DNA of 64,000 nucleotides from Salininema proteolyticum (lineage in GTDB: Bacteria > Actinomycetota > Actinomycetes > Mycobacteriales > Micromonosporaceae): assembly GCF_042685645.1 (NCBI RefSeq), contig NZ_JBHUNX010000001.1, forward strand, positions 2,108,001-2,172,000, in the 5' to 3' direction. This document shows, one piece after another, positions 36,164 to 46,705 of the stretch (position 1 is its first letter; the number at the start of each line of letters is the position of its first letter). The notes beneath the pieces are model-generated. The model was not told where the DNA came from. It searched no databases and saw only the letters and a list, made by a program, of their open reading frames with translations. A program made the position numbers and the translations under genes.

Positions 36164-37468
36164 ATGGTCCGCCGCGCCGCGTCCCTTTTCCGCGCCCTTC
36201 TCCTGGGCGCGCTGGCCTGGCTGTGCCTCGCGTCCCCCGGACAGGCCGCGCAGGAGACCGTCCTCGTCGCCACCGTCGAGGGCCCGATCACCCCCGTCAC
36301 CGTCCGGCTGCTGGAAGGCGCCCTGGAAGAGGCGTCCGACTCCGGCGCCGAGGCCCTGCTGGTCGAGATGGACACCCCCGGCGGGCTCGACACCTCCATG
36401 CGCGACATCGTCCAGTCCTTCCTGTCCTCCGAGGTCCCCGTCATCGTCTACGTCTCTCCCCCGGGCGGGCGCGCCGCCTCCGCGGGAACGCTGATCACCA
36501 TGTCCGCCAACGTCGCCGCCATGGCCCCGGGCACGACGATCGGAGCGGCCACCCCCGTCGACCTGGAATCCGGGGAGGCGGCGAGCGACAAGGTGGTCAA
36601 CGACGCCGCCGCCTACGCCGAGTCCATAGCCGATCTCCGCGGCCGCAGCGCCGAGTTCGCCGGCGACGCCGTCCGCGAGGGCACGGCCGTCGACGCCGAG
36701 CAGGCGGTGGAGATAGGAGCGGTCGACCTCGTCGCCGGCGACCGGTCCGACCTGCTCGAGGCCGTCGACGGCACCGAGGTCGACACCGCCGTGGGACCGC
36801 GCCCGCTCGCCACTGCCGGAGCGGCGGTGGAGGAGTACGACCCCGGCTGGGTGCAGGGCCTGCTGGAGGTCATCGCCCACCCCAACCTCGCCTTCCTCTT
36901 CATCTCCATCGGAACGCTCGCGGTGATCTACGAACTGGCCACCCCCGGCATGGGGCTCGGCGGCACGGCCGGGGCGATCCTGCTGATCCTGGGGTTCTTC
37001 GCACTGAGCGTGCTGCCGGTGACGCTCGCCGGAGTCCTGCTGCTCATCCTGGCCGCCGCCCTCTTCGCGGCCGAGGCGGCCACCCCGGAGATGGGCGTAT
37101 TCGCCACCGGCGGAGCCATATCACTCGTCATCGCCGGGCTCTTCCTGTTCGAGGGGCCGGCTCAGGTCTCGCTGGGAGTGCTGCTGCCGACGGCGGCCGT
37201 CGTCGGGGGCGGGTCCGTTCTCGCCGGGCGCCTGGCGTGGAAGGCCAAGAAGCTGCCGCCCTCGTCGGGCCGCGCGTCCATGATCGGCCGGACGGCCGTC
37301 GTGGAGGCTGTCGCGGGCGGTCCCCCGAGGGTGTTCTTCGAAGGAGCGTGGTGGACGGTGCGGTCCGAGTCCGGGCCGCTGACCGACGGACAGAGGGTCG
37401 CGGTCTCCGACGTCGACGGGCTGACGCTGGTGGTGCGGCCGGAAGACGAGGAGGAGGACCATGGTTGA
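36164..37468 (+). CDS. NfeD family membrane protease (long form)
   Basis: The 434-residue protein has a signal peptide (cleavage near PGQAA), a ClpP-like serine protease domain with MDTPGGLDTSMRDI and VSPPGGRAASAG (nucleophile Ser) and likely catalytic Lys in ASDKVVNDAAAY, four to five membrane helices, and a C-terminal OB-fold NfeDC domain (SMIGRTAVVEAVAGG). Long NfeD proteins cleave partner stomatin-like proteins and act in membrane quality control. The gene overlaps the following slipin gene by 8 bp, the classical NfeD-slipin operon. Confidence 0.92.
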   Translation: MVRRAASLFRALLLGALAWLCLASPGQAAQETVLVATVEGPITPVTVRLLEGALEEASDSGAEALLVEMDTPGGLDTSMRDIVQSFLSSEVPVIVYVSPPGGRAASAGTLITMSANVAAMAPGTTIGAATPVDLESGEAASDKVVNDAAAYAESIADLRGRSAEFAGDAVREGTAVDAEQAVEIGAVDLVAGDRSDLLEAVDGTEVDTAVGPRPLATAGAAVEEYDPGWVQGLLEVIAHPNLAFLFISIGTLAVIYELATPGMGLGGTAGAILLILGFFALSVLPVTLAGVLLLILAAALFAAEAATPEMGVFATGGAISLVIAGLFLFEGPAQVSLGVLLPTAAVVGGGSVLAGRLAWKAKKLPPSSGRASMIGRTAVVEAVAGGPPRVFFEGAWWTVRSESGPLTDGQRVAVSDVDGLTLVVRPEDEEEDHG

Positions 37469-38222
37469 GAGCGTCATAGGATGGATCATCGCGGCGGTGG
37501 CGGTGATACTGCTGCTGGCCGCGGCGATCCGCATCATTCCCGAGTACGAGCGCGGCGTGGTGTTCCGGCTGGGGCGCGTCATCGGGGCGAAGGGACCGGG
37601 CCTGGTCCTCATCATCCCGATCGTCGACCGGCTGGTGCGGGTGAGCCTGAGGACGGTCACCATGGACATCAAGCCGCAGGACGTGATCACGAAGGACAAC
37701 GTGACCATCAGGGTCAACGCCGTGGCGTACTTCCACGTCGTCGACCCGGTGCGGTCGATCGTCCAGATCGAGGACCACCTCAAGGGCACCTCGCAGATCG
37801 CGCAGACGACCCTGCGGCGCGTGCTGGGAGGCACCGACCTCGACGAGCTGCTGGCGCAGCGCGACGAGGTGAACCAGCACCTGCAGCAGATCATCGACGA
37901 CGTCACCGACCCCTGGGGGGTCAAGGTGACGGTCGTGGAGGTCAAGGACGTCGAACTGCCCGAGACCATGCGGCGGGCGATGGCCCGCCAGGCGGAGTCG
38001 GAGAGGGAGCGGCGCGCGAAGGTCATCCACGCGATCGGTGAGATGGAGGCGGCCGAGAACCTCCAGGAGGCGGCGCGGATACTGGAGCAGCGCTCCGGAG
38101 CCATGCAGCTGAGGATCCTCTCGACCATGTCGGAGGTCGCCGCGGAGAAGAACTCCACGCTGATCTTCCCGCTGCCCATGGAGTTCCTGCGCATGTTCCA
38201 AGGGCCTCAGGACCAGGGCTAG
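37461..38222 (+). CDS. slipin (stomatin-like SPFH protein)
   Basis: The 253-residue protein has one N-terminal membrane anchor (IGWIIAAVAVILLLAAAI) and an SPFH domain: RIIPEYERGVVFRLGRV, KGPGLVLIIPIVDR and MDIKPQDVITKDNV. A coiled coil (ERERRAKVIHAIGEMEAAENLQ) and a hydrophobic C-terminus (FPLPMEFLRMF) follow; the latter matches the known NfeD cleavage-site type in p-stomatin. It forms ring-shaped membrane microdomain complexes. It is translated with nfeD. Confidence 0.95.
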   Translation: MVESVIGWIIAAVAVILLLAAAIRIIPEYERGVVFRLGRVIGAKGPGLVLIIPIVDRLVRVSLRTVTMDIKPQDVITKDNVTIRVNAVAYFHVVDPVRSIVQIEDHLKGTSQIAQTTLRRVLGGTDLDELLAQRDEVNQHLQQIIDDVTDPWGVKVTVVEVKDVELPETMRRAMARQAESERERRAKVIHAIGEMEAAENLQEAARILEQRSGAMQLRILSTMSEVAAEKNSTLIFPLPMEFLRMFQGPQDQG

Positions 38223-38253
38223 CCGTCGGCGGCGGTCGGAACCCCGCGGCCGC

Positions 38254-39309
38254 TCAGGCGGCGTCGATCTTGGGCTGGAGGGCCTGCTTGAACACCAGGC
38301 GGATCCCCGCGTAGGCGGGCACGGCCAGGACGATGCCGACCAGGCCGAAGAGGGCGCCTCCGATGAGGACCCAGACGATGGCGGCGAGGTTGGAGATCTG
38401 GACCGCGCGCCCCATGACCTTGGGGTAGATGAACCAGTTCTCGATCTGCTGGTAGAGCACGACGAAGATGAGGGCCGCGACGGCCGTCCAGAGCGAGACG
38501 CTCAGGGCCACCCCCACGACGCCGATCGCCCCGATGGTCGCGCCGATGTTCGGGATGAGGTCGGTGACGGCCACGAACATGGCGAGCAGGGCGGCGTAGG
38601 GGATCCCCGCGACGGCCATGAAGATCCACGCCGAAGTCCCCGCGATGAGGGCGATGATGATCGCGCCGATGAGGTAGTAGCCGACCTGCTGCAGGATCTG
38701 GTCGACGTATCCGCCGTACTCCCGCCGCTTCGAGCCGGGGATGAGGGCCATGGCCCCGTCCTTGAGGCGGTCGTAGCCGGCGAGGATGAACAGGGAGAGC
38801 AGGACCGTGGTGAGGAACCAGCCCAGCCCGGTCGCCACGGAGGCCGCCCCTCCGAGGATGCCGCCCAGGGCGCCGGCGATCGCGCCGGGGCTCAGGCCGG
38901 CCTGGATCTTGTCCAGGATCTCGGAGAGGGTGCCGAAGCGCCGGACGAGGTCGGAGTGGATGACGGTGTTGAAGTAGTCCGGGGCCTTCTCGACGAGCCC
39001 GGCCAGCTGGGTGACGGCGGTGGGGATGATGGCCGCCAGAGCGCCGCAGGCGACCAGGAGGATCACCCCGATGACGATGCCGACCGCCGCTCCGCGCTTC
39101 AGTCCCCTGCGGGTGAGCACCTGGACGGCCTGGTCGAGTCCCGTGGCGAAGAAGCCCGCGACGATCAGGGCGGTGATGAGCGAGGCCAGTTCGCCCACTC
39201 CGATCCAGAGCACCACGACGACCGCCGCGCCGAGCGCGGCGAGGAATCCCGCTCGCAGGGGCGGGGTCCGAGCGAGCCAATGCTGTTCGAGGACGGGTCG
39301 GTCCGGCAT
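38254..39309 (-). CDS. AI-2E family transporter
   Basis: The 351-residue protein has about eight membrane helices and the family segments FLTTVLLSLFILAGYDRL, LLAMFVAVTDLIPNIGATIGAI and VLYQQIENWFIYPKVMGRAVQISNLAAIVWVLIGG. Members of this family (YdiK/YhhQ/TqsA type) are proposed exporters of signals or ions; the substrate here is unknown. It is convergent with the slipin gene. ATG 39309 begins MPDRPVLEQHW. Confidence 0.92.
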   Translation of the reverse strand: MPDRPVLEQHWLARTPPLRAGFLAALGAAVVVVLWIGVGELASLITALIVAGFFATGLDQAVQVLTRRGLKRGAAVGIVIGVILLVACGALAAIIPTAVTQLAGLVEKAPDYFNTVIHSDLVRRFGTLSEILDKIQAGLSPGAIAGALGGILGGAASVATGLGWFLTTVLLSLFILAGYDRLKDGAMALIPGSKRREYGGYVDQILQQVGYYLIGAIIIALIAGTSAWIFMAVAGIPYAALLAMFVAVTDLIPNIGATIGAIGVVGVALSVSLWTAVAALIFVVLYQQIENWFIYPKVMGRAVQISNLAAIVWVLIGGALFGLVGIVLAVPAYAGIRLVFKQALQPKIDAA

Positions 39310-39475
39310 GGCCTCATCGTGTCACGCGGATCGGCCCCGAGCGTCCGAAAGGGATAAAAATGCTCCCCGAAGGGGCCCTTTCGCCGAGCGCGCCGATCCT
39401 CTAGCGTCGGAGGAGAGGACGCACTCCCACGCTCCGCGCCGCCCGGCGCGGGCCCGACCACCTCGGCGGTGACCC

Positions 39476-39745
39476 ATGGCCCCGGACAAAGTGACCACCT
39501 TCGCCCACGGCGGAGTCGAGTTCGTGCTGCAGTACATAAGAGAGGACGTCCGGACCGGTTCTCCGCGTGTGCGGGCGGTCCTGGACGACCGGCCGGTGCT
39601 GAGCCTGGACCTCGCGCGCGACGACCCCGCCCCCTTCTGGATCGGGGGCTTCGGCCTGGGGCGCCCGGACCTGCGGGAGGCGCTCCTGGAGGCCGCCTCA
39701 CGGCTCCGCGCCGACGTGGAGGGCGATCGTCGAGACCACCTTTGA
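39476..39745 (+). CDS. small hypothetical protein
   Basis: This 89-residue acidic protein (MAPDKVTTFAHGGVEFVLQYI through FWIGGFGLGRPDLREALLEAASRL) has good chromosomal codon use and a GGCGGTGA site before ATG 39476. It has no signal or membrane segment and no recognised domain. It stands alone, divergent from the AI-2E gene. Confidence 0.55.
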   Translation: MAPDKVTTFAHGGVEFVLQYIREDVRTGSPRVRAVLDDRPVLSLDLARDDPAPFWIGGFGLGRPDLREALLEAASRLRADVEGDRRDHL

Positions 39746-39842
39746 ACCTTCCACCGTACCAGCAAAATCCCTTGCGGGGGAAGGAGTTTGTCGGCATCCG
39801 CACAGGACGGCGACGATACTCCCGTAAAACAGATCCCACATA

Positions 39843-39871
39843 TTGACATGAATAAATCCTGTGAATACACT
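39843..39871 (+). promoter_or_regulatory. strong vegetative promoter of the subtilisin gene
   Basis: TTGACA (39843-39848), a 17-base spacer and TACACT (39866-39871) form a near-perfect promoter in an unusually A/T-rich stretch. The subtilisin start is about 108 bases downstream, leaving a leader of about 100 bases. Confidence 0.7.
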
Positions 39872-39979
39872 CGCTCGCAGACCCCGTAGGCCCACGGCCT
39901 ACGGAGTCGCAACAGGACACATATCGGGCAGGACGGCCCACCGGACCGCCCGCCCCGTCATGAAAGCGAGCGACAACAC

Positions 39980-41737
<1,758 letters not shown>

Positions 41738-41761
41738 CCCCGATACGCAACACATAATGTC

Positions 41762-41813
41762 GTCTCCGGGCCGCCGGTTCCTTCCTCAAAGGAGGAACCG
41801 GCGGCCCGGAGAC
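41762..41813 (+). terminator. long-stem terminator after the subtilisin gene
   Basis: A 21-bp perfect stem (GTCTCCGGGCCGCCGGTTCC and its complement) closes a small loop around CTCAAAG and is followed by TTCTCG. It lies 24 bp after the subtilisin stop codon. Confidence 0.85.
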
Positions 41814-41888
41814 TTCTCGCCCCCTTCACCATCGGGAACCCTAAGAGCAACAGGTCGTCCGCCCGTGCGGCGACCGACTATGATGGAC

Positions 41889-42022
41889 GGGTCCGCCCGG
41901 TGCGAGGGCCAATGGACGCGCTTCCTCCGTGAAGGCCTCCACGGCGCCGAAATTCTCGGGTGGAAGGGGGTGCCGGTGCGCCGGCCGCGCTTACTTCGCT
42001 TACCTCGGAGGCGGGAAGTCCC
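41889..42022 (+). ncRNA. candidate Y-RNA-like (YrlA) transcript upstream of rsr
   Basis: The 279-bp gap before rsr is large, and bacterial Y RNAs are encoded next to rsr. A TATGAT -10 box lies at 41879-41884. About 5 bases later the strand reads GGGTCCGCC, which pairs with GGCGG-gaagt-CCC at 42010-42022, giving a terminal stem with an asymmetric bulge. The DNA stem extends outward by five more pairs. GGUCCG is reminiscent of the Ro-binding strand of vertebrate Y RNAs. I could not fold a convincing tRNA-like module inside, and the -35 region is weak. The RNA is a hypothesis. Confidence 0.33.
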
Positions 42023-42092
42023 GTCCACAGCGCTCACCGAACAACTACTCGGCATCTCCACCTCCCGACCGAGCACCTATCCCAGGCAGACC

Positions 42093-43631
42093 ATGACCCG
42101 ACTCAACGAGGCCGAAACCCGCGTCCGCACCCGGCAGCCCACCGCCATGGCCAATCCCGAAGGCGGGATGGGTTTCATTCGCGACGCGAAGGAAGAGCTG
42201 TTCGTCCTCGCCCTCAACTTCGCTTCGGGCAAGGACACCGCATACGAGAAGTCGGACGAGCGCTTCGCCCGGTTTCTGGACCTCCTCTACGCAGTGACGG
42301 TCAAGGACGCCAAATGGATCAGGCACTTCCTCCCTTGGTTGCGTGACTCCGCCAATATGCGCACCGTGTCCCTGATCGGCGGGCTGGAAGCCGCCTTCGG
42401 GCTGTGGGCGACCAACCAGACCGGCGGAAGGCAGCTCGTGGACGGCGTCCTCCAGCGCGCTGACGAACCCGGCGAGGCCGTCGCCTATTGGCAGAAGAAC
42501 TACGGTCGCGCCCTTCCCAAACCGGTCAAACGAGGCATCGCCGACGCGGTCGTCCGTCTCTACGGTGAGCGGTCGGTCCTCAAGTACGACAAGCGCAACC
42601 GGAACTGGCGTTTCGCCGACGTCATCACCCACGTGCACCCCAAGCCGAAGGACGAGCGCCAGAGCGAGCTGTTCCGATATCTGGTCAAGGCCCGGAAGAA
42701 CCGAGGCGTACCGGTTCCCGACGCACTGACGACCTTGAAGGCGCACTATGCGCTTCAGCGGCGCGCGAGGTCCAACACCATGCTGCTGCTCAACCGAAGG
42801 AGCCTGGAAGAGGCCGCCTTCACGTGGGAACAGGCGCTCTCGCTGGCGGGCGACTCGATCAGGCGCGCGAAGCTCTGGGAGAAGCTCATCCCCACCATGG
42901 GATACATGGCGATTCTGCGCAATCTGCGGAACTTCGACCGCGCGAACCTGTCCCCTGCCGCGAGGGGGGACGTGGTGCGGATCCTCACCGACCCGCACCG
43001 GGTGGCCGGCTCACGGCAGTTCCCCTACCGGTTCCTGTCCGCCCTCACCCACTCGGGCGCCGAGCGCTGGTCCCGGCCCTTGCAGCAGGCCTTGGAGCTG
43101 TCGGTCGGCAACCTGCCCCGTCCGTGGGGCAGGTACCTCGTCCTCGTCGACCAGTCTGCCTCCATGTACGGCCGGGGCGGAGGATTCGGCACCTTGCCCG
43201 ACGGCAGCGTCGCGGCGCTGACGGGCCTGCTGTTCCAACGGCGCGTCCAGGCCGACGTCGTCGCCTTCGGCGAGAGGTCGGAGCGGATCGACCAGGTGCC
43301 CGGGGAAGAGCTCTGGGAGAGTTGGAAACGGTTCCCCCGGTACCGGCGCTCGCACCCGACCCGGGCGGTGCAGGAGAACTTCGACGGGCACGACGGCGTC
43401 GTCCTCATCACGGATGAACAGCAGCGGTACGACTGCGCTGGAACGGTGAGGCACGTACTCGGCGAGGATGTGTCCTTGGTGGTCTGGAACTTCGGCGGTC
43501 ACGCGCTGGGTGTTAGCCATACCAAGAAGCGGACTCACACCTTCGGGGGCGTCAGCGACGGAGCCCTCCGAGCGGCGCTGTTCGCCCTGGACGGAGCCAA
43601 GATCCGCTATCCGTTCGAGATAACGGACTGA
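42093..43631 (+). CDS. rsr: Ro60-related TROVE domain RNA-binding protein
   Basis: The 512-residue protein has the TROVE HEAT-repeat ring (about 15-335: ANPEGGMGFIRDAKEELFVLALNF, FLPWLRDSANMRTVSLIGG, LIPTMGYMAILRNLRNF) and a C-terminal von Willebrand A-like domain with MIDAS residues D353, S355 and S357 in LVDQSASMYG. Bacterial Ro60 (Rsr) binds Y RNAs and works with exoribonucleases in rRNA maturation and in RNA decay under stress. ATG 42093 gives MTRLNEAETRVRTRQPTAMA, matching family N-termini; the ribosome site is weak. The long upstream extension of the frame is probably not translated. Confidence 0.92.
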   Translation: MTRLNEAETRVRTRQPTAMANPEGGMGFIRDAKEELFVLALNFASGKDTAYEKSDERFARFLDLLYAVTVKDAKWIRHFLPWLRDSANMRTVSLIGGLEAAFGLWATNQTGGRQLVDGVLQRADEPGEAVAYWQKNYGRALPKPVKRGIADAVVRLYGERSVLKYDKRNRNWRFADVITHVHPKPKDERQSELFRYLVKARKNRGVPVPDALTTLKAHYALQRRARSNTMLLLNRRSLEEAAFTWEQALSLAGDSIRRAKLWEKLIPTMGYMAILRNLRNFDRANLSPAARGDVVRILTDPHRVAGSRQFPYRFLSALTHSGAERWSRPLQQALELSVGNLPRPWGRYLVLVDQSASMYGRGGGFGTLPDGSVAALTGLLFQRRVQADVVAFGERSERIDQVPGEELWESWKRFPRYRRSHPTRAVQENFDGHDGVVLITDEQQRYDCAGTVRHVLGEDVSLVVWNFGGHALGVSHTKKRTHTFGGVSDGALRAALFALDGAKIRYPFEITD

Positions 43632-43751
43632 CTTGAACCTCCGATGGGCCAAAAGCTCGGAACGCTTACAAAACCGCCTGCCGAGATTCCTTGGAGTGCG
43701 AGCGGCTCCGCCTCCGGGTTCCACCTCGGCCGCCGACGCTAGACTTAGCCC

Positions 43752-45212
43752 GTGAACCCTTCCCCTGATTCATACCCCGCAGTCGGATCCGATCTCGACA
43801 TCACTCTTCTTTGGCTCGCAAAGCAGGGTATACAACCTGGTAACGACGGAATGTGGACCAATCCGAACGATCCGGCGGAGCCTTACGTAGCCGATGACAT
43901 GGTCGGTGTGTTCCTCCGAGCTTTGGACGACGGCAGCCTCCCCGGATCGGAACTCGCCGTCCGCATCATGTTCGGCCTCACCTGTCATGGAGCAGGGATC
44001 CTCGTGTCAAGAGAAGTCCTGCCACGCCTCGAACCGGTCCTGGACGAGATGGGCAGAAAGGCGATCAGTGAGCGATTCGACTCCGTGCGTGCCATGTTCG
44101 GGGTGATCTGGGATAACGAGATCCCTTCACACTTCTCCAACATGGACCCCTCTTCTCAATGGACCCCCGAACTGCAAGACCAGTCGATGGCGGCGCTGAC
44201 TCCGGTCGCCCAACGGGATTTCGGGGCCTGGCGGTCATCGGAGTCGGATGTGGAGTTCGCCCTGGGGTATCTCGCCGATCAGAGATACACGCCGATGAAC
44301 GGCGGGTTCTGGGCCGATCCGGCAGACTTGGAGGAATATCCGAATCCCCTGGACGTGGACGACATCTACTTCAACTTGTGGTCGGAGAGCTTCGACCACC
44401 GCGGGGCCGCTCTCGTTGATCGTGCTCGCTGTTTCTCTGGCCTGCAGGCACTCACGAACAGGTATCAAGGAGCATCAGATGTACTGCGATATGCTGTTCT
44501 CCGCTCAGAGGACAGCGACGCCATCGAATTCGCGTGGGACCGCCTCCGGGGTTTCCTCGAAGCTCCTCGACTGAGATGGCCTGTCGATTACACTCTGGCA
44601 GTCGATTGGATGGAGTTTCCGGATCGAGCGCCGGAGGTACTTCGACATCTCCTCTTGAACGATGTGCCGGCACTGCGTGGCAAGAACTCAGCACGGCTCG
44701 ACGAGCGGGTGCTGCGCCGCTGCAGACGGGTTCTCGACCTGGCCGCGATCGCCACCTGGGACAACCTGCAGCCGGTCTTCCACGAGCTCGTGGACTGCGA
44801 AGCGCTCCACGGGGACTTGATAGAACTTCTGACAATGGTCGCCGCTCCGAACGAGAACGACCTCCGTCAGGAGTACGTCCCGGCCGAACAAGTCGCTGCC
44901 GTCGCCGACCGATTGGAGCTCGTCATCGGCGCTGAGGGTGTGGCTCCGGTCCGAAAAGCGCTTCTCAGGCGTGCCTTATTAGTCAGTTCATTCGGAACCT
45001 GTCTGCCTGACTCCTCAGCTGAACGACTATGGTCTTATCCTCATCCAATACAACAAGAAGCCGCCCACCAAGTCCGCGGCACGCTGAAACCTCTACCGGA
45101 TCGGCTCTTCGTCCCAACGCGGCAACCACGAAGCGATCAATGCTTCGTTGGCGGCCTGGACCTACGCCCTGACACAGTCCGGGGGATCCGTTCTCGAATG
45201 GGACGCCGCTGA
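43752..45212 (+). CDS. hypothetical protein with internal duplication, C-terminus probably broken
   Basis: The 486-codon frame from GTG 43752 encodes an acidic protein of unknown family. Two segments resemble each other: LLWLAKQGIQPGNDGMWTNP near residue 19 and LGYLADQRYTPMNGGFWADP near residue 170, each followed by a D-D-I/M-Y/V helix, so a domain is duplicated. The last 45 or so residues (Arg/Pro-rich) look like out-of-frame translation. From about 45088 another frame encodes part of a replication-relaxation protein. The true end of this protein probably lies near 45000-45080, where a rearrangement joined two genes. Base composition is lower in GC than in the core genes. Confidence 0.55.
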   Translation: MNPSPDSYPAVGSDLDITLLWLAKQGIQPGNDGMWTNPNDPAEPYVADDMVGVFLRALDDGSLPGSELAVRIMFGLTCHGAGILVSREVLPRLEPVLDEMGRKAISERFDSVRAMFGVIWDNEIPSHFSNMDPSSQWTPELQDQSMAALTPVAQRDFGAWRSSESDVEFALGYLADQRYTPMNGGFWADPADLEEYPNPLDVDDIYFNLWSESFDHRGAALVDRARCFSGLQALTNRYQGASDVLRYAVLRSEDSDAIEFAWDRLRGFLEAPRLRWPVDYTLAVDWMEFPDRAPEVLRHLLLNDVPALRGKNSARLDERVLRRCRRVLDLAAIATWDNLQPVFHELVDCEALHGDLIELLTMVAAPNENDLRQEYVPAEQVAAVADRLELVIGAEGVAPVRKALLRRALLVSSFGTCLPDSSAERLWSYPHPIQQEAAHQVRGTLKPLPDRLFVPTRQPRSDQCFVGGLDLRPDTVRGIRSRMGRR

Positions 45213-45525
45213 ACCGCAGGGCTTCTTCCTGTATCAGGTACGCCCTGACGCCTCCGGCACGTTCGCCCTTGATGGGCGAAGCCTGCGATTCTGGCTCGAA
45301 CACGACCAAGGCACTGAAGCCGCCGGCATCGTCGCCGACAAATTTAGGCGCTATGCGACTGAAATGTTCCCCGGCCCTCAGGGGCGCCAAGTCCTCCTCT
45401 TGACACTGACCCGCCCCGGCCGCCTGGCCAATCTACACAAGCTCCAAACCGAGAGCGGCCTCCTCGACGCGCTCGCCGTCCTCCGTCCGCTGCCGTCGTT
45501 GGAAGACCGGACTGAGGTGCCCTAG
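45088..45525 (+). pseudogene. replication-relaxation family protein, C-terminal fragment
   Basis: The frame opens after a TGA at 45085 and encodes RIGSSSQRGNHEAINASLAA, then GGSVLEWDAAEPQ, VRPDASGTF and LRFWLEHDQGTE through ADKFRRYA. This is the usual C-terminal order (GG-x-L-x-EW, R-PD-G, F-LE-D-GTE, K-YA) of Replic_Relax proteins found on actinobacterial plasmids and integrative elements. The N-terminal winged-helix domain is missing and there is no credible start other than TTG 45148. I read it as the remnant of a decayed mobile element. Confidence 0.6.
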
Positions 45526-45605
45526 TGATTCCGTAGGTATACGAGGTTTCGTCGTCCGGTAGCGTCCCCGTCTTCGACGTGGATCGCCGTCTGGAACCCG
45601 ACCGA

Positions 45606-45917
45606 TCAATCCTTGATGGTCCATTCGGGGTCCCGGTAGGGACGGACGAAGTGCCCGATGGCGTCCCTCAAATCGCCCAGCCATTCGGAATTCGCCTTCG
45701 CCTGCAGTGCTGGGTTATTTAGGTGCACCTGTGGTGAGTGCCAGAGCAGGCACTGCGCCACCACCGCCACACCTGGTTGCTCCTCCCCAGCGGAGATCGG
45801 CGTCAACGACAGCATGATGCGGTTATGTAGCCTCGCTTCGTATGCCACACCGTCGTAGTTGAATACATCCAGCTGCGTCTCATCGTAGTCGCCGACGTCG
45901 GCAACCAACTTCATCAC
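45606..45917 (-). CDS. small hypothetical protein
   Basis: The 103-residue protein (MMKLVADVGDYDETQLDVFN through VRPYRDPEWTIKD) may be a beta-rich domain followed by helices. No family is recognised. It starts 6 bp after the stop of the gene at 45924-46214, in an apparent three-gene minus-strand operon of small proteins. Confidence 0.55.
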   Translation of the reverse strand: MMKLVADVGDYDETQLDVFNYDGVAYEARLHNRIMLSLTPISAGEEQPGVAVVAQCLLWHSPQVHLNNPALQAKANSEWLGDLRDAIGHFVRPYRDPEWTIKD

Positions 45918-45923
45918 CTCTAT

Positions 45924-46214
45924 TCATAATCGTTGCGGTCTCTGTGTACGCCAGGCGTGCAGGGTATCGGCGAGCAGGCGGCGCCGGTCGGCATCACTGA
46001 CCGGCATCGGATCGAGAAAGGTCAGCAGCGCCGACGAATCCAACCCGTCTACGATGCCGACGACGCTGGTCGGTGGAGGCGCCACGAGTACTATGACCGC
46101 CCGATCGCGGGATTCTCCGTCGGGGACGACGACATGGAAGCTGCCGCCGTACTCGAGATCGAGCGCGGCGAGAACCCGGTCGCCGTTATACGGGTCGACG
46201 ATGCCCATTAGCAT
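45924..46214 (-). CDS. small hypothetical protein
   Basis: The 96-residue protein MLMGIVDPYNGDRVLAALDL through LDPMPVSDADRRRLLADTLHAW has strands followed by a C-terminal helix pair. ATG 46214 overlaps the stop region of the preceding gene; ATG 46208 is an alternative. A larger upstream extension exists in frame but would lie inside the neighbour. The function is unknown; its operon partners suggest that the three proteins act together. Confidence 0.5.
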   Translation of the reverse strand: MLMGIVDPYNGDRVLAALDLEYGGSFHVVVPDGESRDRAVIVLVAPPPTSVVGIVDGLDSSALLTFLDPMPVSDADRRRLLADTLHAWRTQRPQRL

Positions 46215-46483
46215 CGGTCCTCCGAGTTCAAGCCGCGCCACCATCGGACCGCCGAATTGCGCAGGTCGATGCGATCGGCATCGTCGGTGAGCCAGTCGTA
46301 GTGGTTCGGAGAGACCCACAGAGTTGGATGGTCGGTGTCTGCATGAGCGACGTGGCCGACTCGGGAGACTGCTCGCCACGCTGATTGCGAGTGGAACAGT
46401 CGAAGGATGCAGATCACGGGAACCGCTGCCGTTGCTGTGAACCGTACAGCGCGGTCGGTGAATTCGAAGTCAAGACTCGCCAT
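46208..46483 (-). CDS. small hypothetical protein
   Basis: The 91-residue protein MASLDFEFTDRAVRFTATAA through TDDADRIDLRNSAVRWWRGL has a likely beta-sheet N-terminus and a Trp-rich C-terminus. ATG 46483 is the best start; upstream frame sequence is Arg-rich and unlikely. It is first of three overlapping or closely spaced minus-strand genes. No domain is recognised. Confidence 0.5.
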   Translation of the reverse strand: MASLDFEFTDRAVRFTATAAVPVICILRLFHSQSAWRAVSRVGHVAHADTDHPTLWVSPNHYDWLTDDADRIDLRNSAVRWWRGLNSEDRC

Positions 46484-46705
46484 GGCAGGCGCCGTTTCTC
46501 TCCGCTTGATCCGCCGTATGGGACCGGTCGGGAACCTGGTGAATTCCGATAAGGTGAAGGTCAATTGGCATCTTGTTGCTGGTCTCCTCACTGTCGACGC
46601 TGAATCAAATCGGCGCGGAGATGCGGACAGGGCGCGAGAGAAGAGCCCGCCCGCCAGACAGGGGCTTTACGCCACGAGGCGCGGGCGTTAAGCAGGGCGG
46701 TAAGG

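Noticed and set aside
41757..42092. N-terminal extension of the rsr reading frame
   Set aside because: It overlaps the terminator of the subtilisin gene and has non-family, Arg/Pro-rich sequence; the protein should start at 42093.
43632..43751. Possible tRNA or Y RNA downstream of rsr
   Set aside because: A GGGTTCCACC stretch looked T-arm-like, but no stem or cloverleaf forms.
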